A stretch of 64,000 bases of DNA from Arcicella aurantiaca (GTDB lineage: Bacteria; Bacteroidota; Bacteroidia; Cytophagales; Spirosomataceae). The DNA lies in contig NZ_QGGO01000003.1 of NCBI RefSeq assembly GCF_003148625.1, positions 1 to 64,000 on the forward strand, in the 5' to 3' direction. The translations under genes were made by a program, and so were the position numbers. The notes beneath the pieces are model-generated. The model was not told where the DNA came from. It made no database searches and saw only the letters and a list, made by a program, of their open reading frames with translations. This document shows positions 8,687-15,527 of this stretch, one piece after another; the stretch's first letter is position 1, and each line of letters starts with the position of its first letter.

Positions 8687-9895
8687 GGCACTTAGTAAAC
8701 TTAAATCTTTATAATTCATGCCAAATTTCTTGGCGATAATGGCATTGGTAACACTTCCTTTGTAAGAGTAAACACCTTTCATAAAAGATTTGTTCGCAAA
8801 GATAGCTTCTTCGATTCCGCCTGTTTTACCTGTTTTCAACAAAAACGATGTAAAAATATTACTCAACGCCTGACTGGCAGTGTGGGCTACTCGTGATGGA
8901 ATATTAGGTACACAATAATGAATAACGTCATGCTTCCGAAAAATTGGATTGTCATGCGTAGTCATTTCTGAGGACTCAAAACAACCGCCTTGGTCGATGC
9001 AAACATCAATAATAACAGAGTCTGGCTTCATTAACGACACCATTTCTTCGGTAACAATACACGGCGTAAAACCGTCTTCGGCTCTTAATGCACCAATCAC
9101 AACGTCAGCCTCAATAATTGCCTGTGTAAGTGTATTTGAGTCGATAATACAAGTATAAATATTTTGTCCGACAGAATATTTTAGGCGTTGAAGTTTGAAA
9201 ATATCTTTATCAAAAACCTTTAAATCTGCTCCTAAACCAATGGCAATTCTGGCGGTATATTCCGACACCGTTCCTGCTCCCAAAATCACCACTTTTGTTG
9301 GTGGTACACCCGTAATTCCACCTAAAATCACACCCATTCCATTATTGACACTGCTCAAACATTCTGCAGCAATCAGCATAACGGTACTTCCTGCAATTTC
9401 AGACATGGCTCTGATAATGGGCATTCCTCCGCCATTGTCTTCAATATATTCATAGCAAAGCCCTGTGATTTTTTTACGGTTCAATTTCTCAAAATATTCC
9501 TTCGTCATTCTTGGAAGATTCAGCGAAGAAATAACCGTAGAGCCATTTTTCAGATATTCTATTTCAGCATCTGTCAGAGGTTGAACTTTCAAAATAACAT
9601 CGGCATGAAAAACTTCTTCAGCAGAATAAGCAATTGTAGCTCCTGCATCCGAATACTGCGTATCAGTAAATTTTGCAGCTTGTCCTGCACCTGTTTCAAT
9701 CAACACTTGATGTCCATTACGCACTAAAAGACCAACGGCATCGGGCGTTAATGAGATACGGTGTTCCTGCATGGAAACCTCACGAGGAAGACCAATAAAT
9801 AAGCTTTTGGCATTTTGTTTTGTCCAAACCAATGCTTCTTGTGGCATCAATCCCGACTGAGCAAGCACTTCTTTAAAACCTGAAGGGTGAGGCAT
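8675..9895 (-). CDS. ald: alanine dehydrogenase
   Basis: NAD-dependent L-alanine dehydrogenase, interconverting alanine with pyruvate and ammonia. The N-terminal catalytic domain has GLPREVSMQEHRISLTP (substrate-binding Arg in the conserved KE..RV/I..TP motif), VLIETGAGQAAKFTD and VILKVQPL. The Rossmann domain carries VVILGAGTVSEYTARIAIGLGA, with DVVIGA and VIIDVCIDQGGCFE further on. At 406 residues it has the long N-terminal lead (about 30 residues) usual in Bacteroidota homologues. The C-terminus ends SAARF with a TAG stop supplied by the TTTTAGGATTTAGG words of the adjoining repeat. It appears to be a single-gene unit. Confidence 0.92.
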   Translation of the reverse strand: MPHPSGFKEVLAQSGLMPQEALVWTKQNAKSLFIGLPREVSMQEHRISLTPDAVGLLVRNGHQVLIETGAGQAAKFTDTQYSDAGATIAYSAEEVFHADVILKVQPLTDAEIEYLKNGSTVISSLNLPRMTKEYFEKLNRKKITGLCYEYIEDNGGGMPIIRAMSEIAGSTVMLIAAECLSSVNNGMGVILGGITGVPPTKVVILGAGTVSEYTARIAIGLGADLKVFDKDIFKLQRLKYSVGQNIYTCIIDSNTLTQAIIEADVVIGALRAEDGFTPCIVTEEMVSLMKPDSVIIDVCIDQGGCFESSEMTTHDNPIFRKHDVIHYCVPNIPSRVAHTASQALSNIFTSFLLKTGKTGGIEEAIFANKSFMKGVYSYKGSVTNAIIAKKFGMNYKDLSLLSAARF

Positions 9896-9930
9896 AATTT
9901 GATTTTAGAGTTTTATCTTTTTAGGGATAA

Positions 9931-10263
9931 TTAGATTTCATCTAAAGACTTCAAAGTCTTAGGATTGCGTTTAACGTGTTGAATATCACATAGAAAAATA
10001 GTATTATTGTCTATGTAATAAATCAAGTGGTAGCTTTTTTTGAAATTAATATGCCGATAGTTTCTTTTTGTATTGACTGTTCGCAAAATAGGGTAAGTGA
10101 GAGGATGAACATATAATTTATCAATACAACTAATAATATCTCTTTTAAAATTTTCGTGAGTTTTGAGTGAGACTTCTAATAAATATCGTAGAATTTCATC
10201 AAGACTATCATAAAACTGTGTACTAATTTCAATCTTGTATTCAGGCTCAATCCCTATTTCCAT
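9931..10263 (-). CDS. RelE/ParE-family toxin
   Basis: A 110-residue basic protein with the RelE/ParE pattern: an N-terminal strand (YKIEISTQFYDSLDEILRYL), two helices (NFKRDIISCIDKLYVHPLTYPIL), then strands with basic residues (KRNYRHINFKKSYHLIYYIDNNTIFLCDIQHVKRNP). The Y-x-I-Y-Y-I and D-I-Q-H-V-KRNP elements are typical of ParE-type toxins, which target gyrase or, in RelE-like members, mRNA on the ribosome; I cannot tell which. Its ATG overlaps the end of the upstream 80-residue antitoxin gene by 10 bases, as expected for a type II pair. It appears intact. Confidence 0.75.
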   Translation of the reverse strand: MEIGIEPEYKIEISTQFYDSLDEILRYLLEVSLKTHENFKRDIISCIDKLYVHPLTYPILRTVNTKRNYRHINFKKSYHLIYYIDNNTIFLCDIQHVKRNPKTLKSLDEI

Positions 10264-10496
10264 TGTTGCAATTTCTTTTTAAATTCATCGTAACTCATGG
10301 TATCATTTTTATCCGCAATTGCTTCAAGATGTTCCGACAACTGTTTCAAGGTAAAACTCTCTCCATTAATATTTTTTTCATAAGGAGTCACCAAATCATC
10401 TTCAAAGATTTTGCTTTTAATTTTGAGTTTTTGGGCTAATGACAAAATCATTTCCAAATGCTGTCGTGAGTTCGTTTCTAAAGCTATTGTTGTCAT
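10254..10496 (-). CDS. antitoxin partner of the RelE/ParE toxin
   Basis: An 80-residue protein encoded directly upstream of, and overlapping by 10 bases, the RelE/ParE-type toxin. The N-terminus starts with TTIALETNSRQHLEMILSLAQKLKI, and the charged C-terminal half (LKQLSEHLEAIADKN and DEFKKKLQQW) looks like the unstructured toxin-wrapping tail of type II antitoxins. I see no clear ribbon-helix-helix or HTH motif, so DNA binding is uncertain. The role is inferred from gene order, overlap and size. The pair lies downstream of tsaE on the same strand with a 33-base gap. Confidence 0.65.
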   Translation of the reverse strand: MTTIALETNSRQHLEMILSLAQKLKIKSKIFEDDLVTPYEKNINGESFTLKQLSEHLEAIADKNDTMSYDEFKKKLQQWK

Positions 10497-10529
10497 AAGT
10501 TCTCAGTTTATTTATTGCATAAAAATACG

Positions 10530-10964
10530 TTAAACCCCTACTTTTTCCAAATTTACAATTCTTCCACCATCTTCTTCCACTTGAATTTCAATTTTCATGT
10601 ATTTGGTTGGTAATAGATTGGCAATTTTTGAAGGCCATTCGATGAAACATCTTTCGCCCGAATACAAATAATCCTCCACGCCAATATCCATCGCTTCATC
10701 TTCGTTTTTGATTCGATAAAAATCAAAGTGATAGATATTTTCGCCACGTTTGGTAACGTATTCATTCACTAAAGAAAACGTTGGACTTTGGACATGACTT
10801 GTCACAATTAAAACTTCACAGATAGCTTTAATCATAGTTGTTTTGCCAGCTCCCATTTGTCCTTCAAAAATCCAAACAGGTGTTTTTTGTCCAAAATCAA
10901 TAATAGATTTGGCAACGGTTTTTATTTCTGATAGCGAATTGTATTGTATTGATTTTGTGTTCAT
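10530..10964 (-). CDS. tsaE: tRNA threonylcarbamoyladenosine biosynthesis ATPase TsaE
   Basis: TsaE is the P-loop ATPase that works with TsaB and TsaD to form N6-threonylcarbamoyladenosine at A37 of ANN-decoding tRNAs. The 144-residue protein has the Walker A motif FEGQMGAGKTTMIKAIC, the switch-like element VQSPTFSLVNEY, the conserved YHFDFYRI stretch, and the family signature CFIEWPSKIANLLP. Length is normal. It lies 9 bases after the PIN-type toxin gene and 33 bases before the RelE/ParE antitoxin gene, so this cellular gene is probably read on one transcript with two toxin-antitoxin pairs. Confidence 0.92.
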   Translation of the reverse strand: MNTKSIQYNSLSEIKTVAKSIIDFGQKTPVWIFEGQMGAGKTTMIKAICEVLIVTSHVQSPTFSLVNEYVTKRGENIYHFDFYRIKNEDEAMDIGVEDYLYSGERCFIEWPSKIANLLPTKYMKIEIQVEEDGGRIVNLEKVGV

Positions 10965-10973
10965 TGTGGTTTG

Positions 10974-11387
10974 TTAAATAGATTCTTTTAGAATTTCCAT
11001 AAAATCATCTATCGGAATAACATTAACTTGTGGAAAAGGTATTTCTTTTAAAACATTAAAATGCTCGTCATTCGTTACAATAAAATCGGCATTACTTGCA
11101 ATAGCACAATCTACAAACTTATTGTCGTCGGGGTCATTTTTAATAAGTTCAAAAGCGAAATAACGAGTGATTAATACTGAATTAGCAGCATTTTCAATTA
11201 CTTCAAGTGTATTAGTCGCTAAGAATTGACTGGAATATTTTGAAAGGATTTCTGCATATTCATCTAATATTTCAGTAGTTACACAAATTTCATAACGCTC
11301 TTCGATAAAAGATTTAAAAATGAGATGATAAGGAGAACGGTCGGAAACCGAAACCAATAAAATATTAGTATCTAAAACTATTCTCAT
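10974..11387 (-). CDS. PIN-domain toxin (PIN_3 family)
   Basis: A 137-residue PIN-domain ribonuclease-type toxin. The four acidic metal-binding positions are visible: Asp6 in VLDTNILLVS, Glu in the TTEILDEYAEIL helix, Asp in NDPDDNKFVDCAIASNADF, and Asp in FIVTNDEHF. These match the 'putative toxin component, PIN family' group, which usually cleaves RNA. Its ATG shares one base with the stop of the upstream 75-residue gene (TAATG arrangement at 11385-11389), which suggests translational coupling. It appears complete, and tsaE follows after 9 bases. Confidence 0.85.
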   Translation of the reverse strand: MRIVLDTNILLVSVSDRSPYHLIFKSFIEERYEICVTTEILDEYAEILSKYSSQFLATNTLEVIENAANSVLITRYFAFELIKNDPDDNKFVDCAIASNADFIVTNDEHFNVLKEIPFPQVNVIPIDDFMEILKESI

Positions 11388-11614
11388 TATTTTTTATAAG
11401 GTGTACGCAAATGACTGCTTAATAATTCTTGAATTTTAGCATTATCCCAACCTTCATTATCCCACACTTTATTGGCTTCTTCGATAGCCTTATCCGCAAA
11501 ATATTGGGTTATTATTACCTTAATATTTTGCCAATCTGCTACATCAACAGGACGAGCAAACATCTGGAGAAGTTCCAACTGAGGTTCAGTAAGGGGTGCT
11601 TGTATCTTTGTCAT
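11387..11614 (-). CDS. antitoxin partner of the PIN toxin
   Basis: A 75-residue protein in the antitoxin position, sharing one base with the PIN toxin start. Sequence includes LTEPQLELLQMFARPVDVADWQNIKVIITQYFADKAIEEANKVW and a C-terminal GWDNAKIQELLSSHLRTPYK tail. Proteins of this form (opening with a Q-L-E-LLQMF helix and a K-I--YFA--A--EA segment) regularly accompany PIN_3 toxins in Bacteroidota. The DNA-binding mode is not obvious. A promoter-like pair of boxes lies upstream at 11632-11662, consistent with this being the first gene of the antitoxin-toxin-tsaE run. Confidence 0.7.
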   Translation of the reverse strand: MTKIQAPLTEPQLELLQMFARPVDVADWQNIKVIITQYFADKAIEEANKVWDNEGWDNAKIQELLSSHLRTPYKK

Positions 11615-11631
11615 ATTGCCTTTATTTTAAA

Positions 11632-11662
11632 CAAACTTAGCTTTTTTCAAGTAAAAAATCAA
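11632..11662 (-). promoter_or_regulatory. candidate promoter of the PIN toxin-antitoxin/tsaE run
   Basis: On the minus strand a TTG (11660-11662) is followed after 20 bases by TAAGTTTG (11632-11639), which fits the Bacteroidota TTG-N19/20-TAnnTTTG pattern. The predicted start of transcription is about 10 bases before the antitoxin ATG. Confidence 0.5.
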
Positions 11663-11671
11663 GTTAAGAAA

Positions 11672-12592
11672 CTACCCCAAAAACTGATTCAAGTAATTTC
11701 TTGCCGTCAAAATAGCGGATTCTACATCTTCTGGCGAACCTTCGTAGGCTTTGTCTTCTACTTCAATAACAACTGGACCTCGATATCGAACGTCTGTCAA
11801 AGCAGCAAAGAATTTTCCCCACTGAATATCCCCAAGTCCCGGTAATTTAGGTGAATGATATTCCAATGGGTTCGCCATAATTCCCACTCGATTCAGTTTG
11901 TCGAGATATACTTTGGCATCTTTTAAGTGGATATGATGCAAACGTTCACGATAATCATAAATCGGGCGAGTGTAATCCATCATCTGCCACAGTAGATGCG
12001 ATGGGTCATAATTTAAGCCCAACGTTGCCGACGGAATCATTTCAAACATTTTATCCCAAATGGCGGGCGTTGTGGCTAAGTTTTTTCCACCCGGCCATTC
12101 GTCATTGGTAAAAAACATCGGGCAGTTTTCAATACCGATTTTCACGTTTTCTTCCTCCGCCAATTTCACAATATCCGTCCAAACTTCTTTAAATTTATCT
12201 AAATTATAAGCAACATTTTTCTGCGGGTCACGCCCTACAAAAGTGTTTACCACAGGAATACCCAATTTTGAAGCACCTTTGATAATCTTTTTTATATGGT
12301 CGATATAGACATTTGCCTTGTCTGTATCTGGGTCAAGTGGATTTGGGTAATATCCTAATCCAGAGATGGTTATATTTCTATCAGCAGTATATTTTTTGAT
12401 ATATGCCACTTGCGTATCGTCTAAGGCTTCAACATTTATGTGGCTTATACCTGCGTATCTGCGGGCGTCTGCATTATTGGCAGGCCAGCACATAATTTCA
12501 ACACATTTAAAATTTTTCTCTGAAACAAAGTCAATAACTTGTTCAAAAGTACGGTCGGCTAAAATAGCACTTACAATTCCGAGTTGTAACAT
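11672..12592 (-). CDS. sugar phosphate isomerase/epimerase (xylose isomerase-like TIM barrel)
   Basis: A 306-residue TIM-barrel protein of the AP endonuclease 2/xylose isomerase-like family. The metal-site pattern is present: Glu in the VEIMCWPA strand, a glutamate in NVKIGIENCPMFF, GLNYDPSHLLWQ with the Asp/His pair, HHIHLKDAKV, and GPVVIEVEDKAYEG at the end. Early GLGYYPNPLDPD and VVNTFVGRDPQK segments are also typical. There is no signal peptide, so it should be cytosolic. The substrate (a sugar, inositol derivative or related polyol) cannot be derived from sequence, and no catabolic neighbours help. Start ATG at 12590-12592 gives a complete N-terminal beta strand (MLQLGIVSAI). Confidence 0.8.
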   Translation of the reverse strand: MLQLGIVSAILADRTFEQVIDFVSEKNFKCVEIMCWPANNADARRYAGISHINVEALDDTQVAYIKKYTADRNITISGLGYYPNPLDPDTDKANVYIDHIKKIIKGASKLGIPVVNTFVGRDPQKNVAYNLDKFKEVWTDIVKLAEEENVKIGIENCPMFFTNDEWPGGKNLATTPAIWDKMFEMIPSATLGLNYDPSHLLWQMMDYTRPIYDYRERLHHIHLKDAKVYLDKLNRVGIMANPLEYHSPKLPGLGDIQWGKFFAALTDVRYRGPVVIEVEDKAYEGSPEDVESAILTARNYLNQFLG

Positions 12593-12920
12593 TTTTTAGT
12601 TTGTTTGTAGTAAGCGATTTGCGAAAAAGAGAATAGGTAAATCAGTAAAAACTAATAGCTCACTTCTACTTTGTCACTCTTGAAAAAGCCGTAGGCTTGA
12701 CTCATCTTGTAGCTCCAAAATTCATTTCGGGGTGAAAATGACTAAACAACCCATTGAGTTCCATAGGAACGGTTTGTGTAAATAAACCTTTAAATTTTCC
12801 ATTATTACTTTCCCCGCAATAAATTTCGGGGCTACAAAATTTTTTAAGACGAGAGTTAAAATGACCAAGGATAATTCATAGTTTCCTTTTTTTCAATCCT
12901 CAATCAGTTAAGTAGATTTA
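12593..12920. repeat. gene-free gap with inverted TGTAGC...CGGGG repeat
   Basis: This 328-base gap has no credible gene. It holds two inverted copies of a 25-base unit: TGTAGCTCCAAAATTCATTT followed by CGGGG at about 12711-12735, and, on the other strand, TGTAGCCCCGAAATTTATTG followed by CGGGG at about 12812-12836, with 20 of 25 positions alike. Between them is a short dyad GTTCCATAGGAAC near 12758-12770. Such units look like dispersed extragenic repeats. Confidence 0.6.
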
Positions 12921-13748
12921 TCAATAATCATAATCTAATCCCAACACATTTTTCAACTCAATCAATGCTGGATTTTTCTCTGCTAAAAATCTGAATTTAT
13001 CTGCTTGAGTATAAATCAAACTTTGGTTTTCTTGTTCCATTACAGTAGTTTCTAATTGTACTTTTGAGTTTTGAAGCGATTTCCGTAAATAGGTAATCAT
13101 TTCATTTCTCAACGTTCCAGAAACTTTCTCTAATTGAATTTCATTATCTACTTCCAAATGAATAACAGTTCCTTTTAATGTAAACTTTCGATTGAAAATT
13201 ACATATTCTGTCATTCGGTTTTCCATTTGCAAATCACTCGTAAATCTATTCCAAGCGGTTTGTAATTCATCAAAAGAAAACACTTTGTCTTGCTGAATGA
13301 CCGGCTCTTGTACACGAACTACCTCCTGAGCAACCTCTTGTTGAGCCAACGGTTTCCCAATGGTTGAGGTACTTCTCAATTTCCCAATATTGGCAATTGG
13401 AGGAATTGTTACTGGTAATTGGTTATTGGTTACTGGGGATTGGTTATTGGTTACTGGTAATTGGTTATTGGTTACTGGGGATTGGTTATTGGTTACTGGT
13501 AATTGGTAATTGGTTACTGGTAATTGGTAATTGGTTACTGGTAATTGGTTATTGGTTACTGGTAATTGGTTATTGGTTACTGGGGATTGGTTACTGCTAA
13601 CTGCTAACTGATTACTGTTTACTGCTAACTGATTACTGTTTACTGCTACCTGCTCCCTGTCAACTACTTTCCCACGCCATCGCCCTCCGTGGCGGGTAAT
13701 GTCGCTAAATTTAATACATGGGCAATATTTGCCATTTTCAACAGACAA
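12921..13748 (-). CDS. dnaX: DnaX tau-specific C-terminal part, read in the -1 frame
   Basis: This frame holds the second half of DnaX. The first codons overlap the end of the gamma frame by 85 bases. A linker of reiterated heptapeptides (PVTNNQL and variants, 13406-13648) is followed by a folded region (FDELQTAWNRFTSDLQ, VIFNRKFTLKGTVIHLEV, LRNEMITYLRKSLQNSKVQLE, FRFLAEKNPALIELKNVLGL) that fits the C-terminal domain of the Bacteroidota clamp-loader subunit. Entry is by a -1 slip at GGGAAAG (13667-13673); the joined product would be about 630 residues and is the only way this domain is translated as part of DnaX. An internal start is possible but unsupported. An accidental frameshift mutation or base error is the main alternative. 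Confidence 0.75.
   Translation of the reverse strand: MSVENGKYCPCIKFSDITRHGGRWRGKVVDREQVAVNSNQLAVNSNQLAVSSNQSPVTNNQLPVTNNQLPVTNYQLPVTNYQLPVTNNQSPVTNNQLPVTNNQSPVTNNQLPVTIPPIANIGKLRSTSTIGKPLAQQEVAQEVVRVQEPVIQQDKVFSFDELQTAWNRFTSDLQMENRMTEYVIFNRKFTLKGTVIHLEVDNEIQLEKVSGTLRNEMITYLRKSLQNSKVQLETTVMEQENQSLIYTQADKFRFLAEKNPALIELKNVLGLDYDY
13406..13648. repeat. 21-bp tandem repeat encoding the heptapeptide linker of DnaX tau
   Basis: About eleven 21-base units run through this stretch. On the plus strand the main unit is a permutation of TTACTGGTAATTGGTTATTGG. It encodes PVTNNQL, PVTNYQL or PVTNNQS in eight consecutive heptads, with three more diverged units (AVNSNQL, AVSSNQS) at the 5' side of the coding strand. 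Unit length divisible by three means copy-number change keeps the frame. The words CAGTTAGCAGTAAACAGTAA resemble the TAACTGATAACTG arrays at 18.1 and 19.7 kb. Confidence 0.85.
13664..13688 (-). promoter_or_regulatory. dnaX: candidate programmed -1 frameshift site in dnaX
   Basis: In the gamma frame the codons read GTG GGA AAG TAG. The heptamer G GGA AAG (13667-13673) has the X XXY YYZ form needed for a -1 slip and is followed at once by the stop. After slipping, the frame reads GTA and continues into the tau part. A Shine-Dalgarno-like GGAGGG (13683-13688) ends 9 bases upstream. E. coli dnaX has a similar layout (A AAA AAG with an upstream SD-like element), and phage lambda G/GT uses the same GGGAAAG heptamer. 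No strong downstream hairpin was seen. Confidence 0.65.
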
Positions 13749-14812
13749 ATCTCTACGTGTAGTTTTTGATTTTTGGCTGCCTTATAATTCAAATCACACG
13801 AAGAACCAATACTTAATGCAGATGCCAAAAACGAATATGGAGCAGACGCTGATTGGTCTAAATATTTCTTCTGAACAGACTCCGAAACCTGCATTAAACG
13901 AACCGTAACGGGGTCTTTACAAACTAAAAGATTTCTAAAATGCTCTAATAACCCAACGATAAATTGATGTCCGTCAAAACCTTTTTTCAAGATTTCATCA
14001 AACAACAAAAACGTATCTGACACATTTGATTTCAGTAAGGCTTCCGTCATTTTGAAATAATAATCATAATCCAAAATATGAAGATTATCAAGGACTTCGG
14101 CGTATTTCAAAACATTATCTTGCGAAAAGGTAACGTTCAAATCAAACATTGAAAGGGCATCACGCAAACCTCCATCTGCTTTTTGAGCAATGAGTTCAAG
14201 AGCTTCCAATTCCGCAGTGATACCTTCTTTGGCAGCGATATTTGCCAAATGGTGCGTCATGTCTGAAATCTGAATTCTATTGAAATCAAAAATTTGACAA
14301 CGAGATAAAATCGTTGGGAGAATTTTATGCTTTTCAGTAGTTGCCAAAATAAAAATGGCATACGAAGGCGGTTCTTCCAAGGTCTTCAAAAAGGCATTGA
14401 AGGCACTCGTTGAAAGCATGTGAACCTCATCAATGATATAAATTTTATATTTTCCTGACTGAGGAGGATAACGCACTTGGTCGATTAGGTTTCTAATATC
14501 ATCAACCGAGTTATTAGAAGCCGCATCTAATTCATGGATATTAAATGAGGCGTTATTCTGAAAAGATTTACACGATTCACATTCTCCACAGGCTTCAGCT
14601 TCTTGCGTAAGGTTCTGACAGTTAATGGTTTTGGCTAAAATTCTCGCACAGGTTGTTTTACCAACTCCACGAGGACCACAAAACAAAAAGGCTTGGGCTA
14701 AGTGATTGGTGCGAATAGCATTTTGAAGCGTTGTGGTTATATGCGATTGACCCACCACTGAGTCAAATAATTGCGGGCGATATTTACGGGCTGAAACTAC
14801 AAAATTTTCCAT
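13664..14812 (-). CDS. dnaX: DNA polymerase III clamp loader subunit gamma (DnaX, N-terminal part)
   Basis: AAA+ ATPase of the DNA polymerase III clamp loader. Visible motifs are RPQLFDSVVGQSH, Walker A FCGPRGVGKTTCARI, the four zinc-ligand cysteines C-x8-C-x2-C-x2-C (Cys in INCQNL and EACGECESCKS), Walker B IYIIDEVHMLS, sensor 1 FILATTEKHKI and the arginine finger ILSRCQIFDF, then GGLRDALSMFD. The start is ATG 14812 (MENFVVSARKYRP); a TTG two codons earlier is less likely. The frame stops at TAG 13664-13666 after 382 residues, directly behind a slippery heptamer, so the ordinary product would be a gamma form lacking the tau C-terminal domain. Confidence 0.92.
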   Translation of the reverse strand: MENFVVSARKYRPQLFDSVVGQSHITTTLQNAIRTNHLAQAFLFCGPRGVGKTTCARILAKTINCQNLTQEAEACGECESCKSFQNNASFNIHELDAASNNSVDDIRNLIDQVRYPPQSGKYKIYIIDEVHMLSTSAFNAFLKTLEEPPSYAIFILATTEKHKILPTILSRCQIFDFNRIQISDMTHHLANIAAKEGITAELEALELIAQKADGGLRDALSMFDLNVTFSQDNVLKYAEVLDNLHILDYDYYFKMTEALLKSNVSDTFLLFDEILKKGFDGHQFIVGLLEHFRNLLVCKDPVTVRLMQVSESVQKKYLDQSASAPYSFLASALSIGSSCDLNYKAAKNQKLHVEICLLKMANIAHVLNLATLPATEGDGVGK

Positions 14813-14870
14813 ACACAAATATAAAACAAAAGTTTATGAGTTTTAGATGTAAGTTGGTTGAATAGTATGT

Positions 14871-15071
14871 TTGGAAAATAAGGAAGCAAATGAAATTATT
14901 CTCGAAAATAATCTTATACTTAAATCATTAGAGGATAAAAGAGTATTTGTGGAAGCATTATTAAATCCACCAGCACCTAATGAAAAACTTAAACGAGCTC
15001 AATTAAATCATTTAAAATTTATTGAAGCTAATGATACTAAAAGTACAGAAATTAGAAAGTCTCCACATTAA
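14871..15071 (+). pseudogene. TacA/DUF1778-like antitoxin remnant lacking its DNA-binding N-terminus
   Basis: The frame encodes ANEIILENNLILKSLEDKR, then FVEALLNPPAPNEKLKRAQ. This is the C-terminal half of a DUF1778 (TacA) antitoxin, where the FV-ALLNPPAPN-KL segment is the toxin-binding element. The N-terminal ribbon-helix-helix of about 40 residues is absent: the frame is closed by a TGA at 14859-14861, and only a TTG at 14871 is available as start. It overlaps the TacT-like toxin gene by 41 bases, in the normal order. It may still make a neutralising peptide, but DNA-binding autoregulation should be lost. Confidence 0.65.
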
Positions 15072-15525
15072 AGAAAAATTTAGTTGTGGTTATGACTTGC
15101 TTGACAATTACCTTAAAAGACAAGCTAACCAAGATATAAAACGTAAATTGTCATCCTGTACGGTTTTAGTTGATGAACAAAACATTGTTAAAGGGTATTT
15201 TATATTATCTGCCAATTCAATTAGAAGACAAGATCTTCCTGATGAATTAATAAAAAAACTACCTCCGAGTTATTCAGATTTACCAGTAATACTTTTAGGA
15301 AGAATTGCAATTGATAAAAGTATTCAAGGAAATGGATTTGGAGAAATATTACTCTTTGATGCACTTAAAAAATGCTTAGATGTATCAAATCAACTCGATA
15401 TCTTAGCAGTAGTTGTTGACCCAATAGATAATAAAGCAATTAGCTTTTATAAATCTTACGGTTTTATAGAATTACCAACATCTGACAAAATGTTTTTGTC
15501 AATGAAAACTATCGAACAATTATAA
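15031..15525 (+). CDS. TacT-like GNAT acetyltransferase toxin
   Basis: A 164-residue GNAT-fold protein matching the TacT class of toxins that acetylate aminoacyl-tRNA. Typical segments are KEKFSCGYDLLDNYLKRQAN, KGYFILSANSI, LPVILLGRIAIDKSIQGNGFGEILLFDALKKC (the acetyl-CoA binding loop Q-G-x-G-x-G is QGNGFG), LAVVVDPIDNKAISFYKSYGF and a final strand. The active-site Tyr of TacT appears to be the Tyr in FYKSYGF. I choose ATG 15031 over the TTG at 15022. The toxin looks intact although its antitoxin upstream is truncated, so either expression is low or the residual antitoxin peptide suffices. Confidence 0.8.
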   Translation: MILKVQKLESLHIKEKFSCGYDLLDNYLKRQANQDIKRKLSSCTVLVDEQNIVKGYFILSANSIRRQDLPDELIKKLPPSYSDLPVILLGRIAIDKSIQGNGFGEILLFDALKKCLDVSNQLDILAVVVDPIDNKAISFYKSYGFIELPTSDKMFLSMKTIEQL

Positions 15526-15527
15526 AT

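Noticed and set aside
13364-13600. Plus-strand open frame of 78 codons across the dnaX repeat
   Set aside because: It translates only the complement of the tandem units (LVIGYWLLGIGYW-type) and has no start signal; it is a shadow of the repeat.
13406-13648. CRISPR-like regular repeat
   Set aside because: The 21-base units follow each other without unique spacers and are translated as heptapeptides of DnaX; there are no cas genes in the window.
14816-14823. TATATTTG (minus strand) as the dnaX promoter
   Set aside because: It fits TAnnTTTG but lies only 4 bases before the ATG, so transcription would start inside or beyond the start codon; no -33 box at the right distance.
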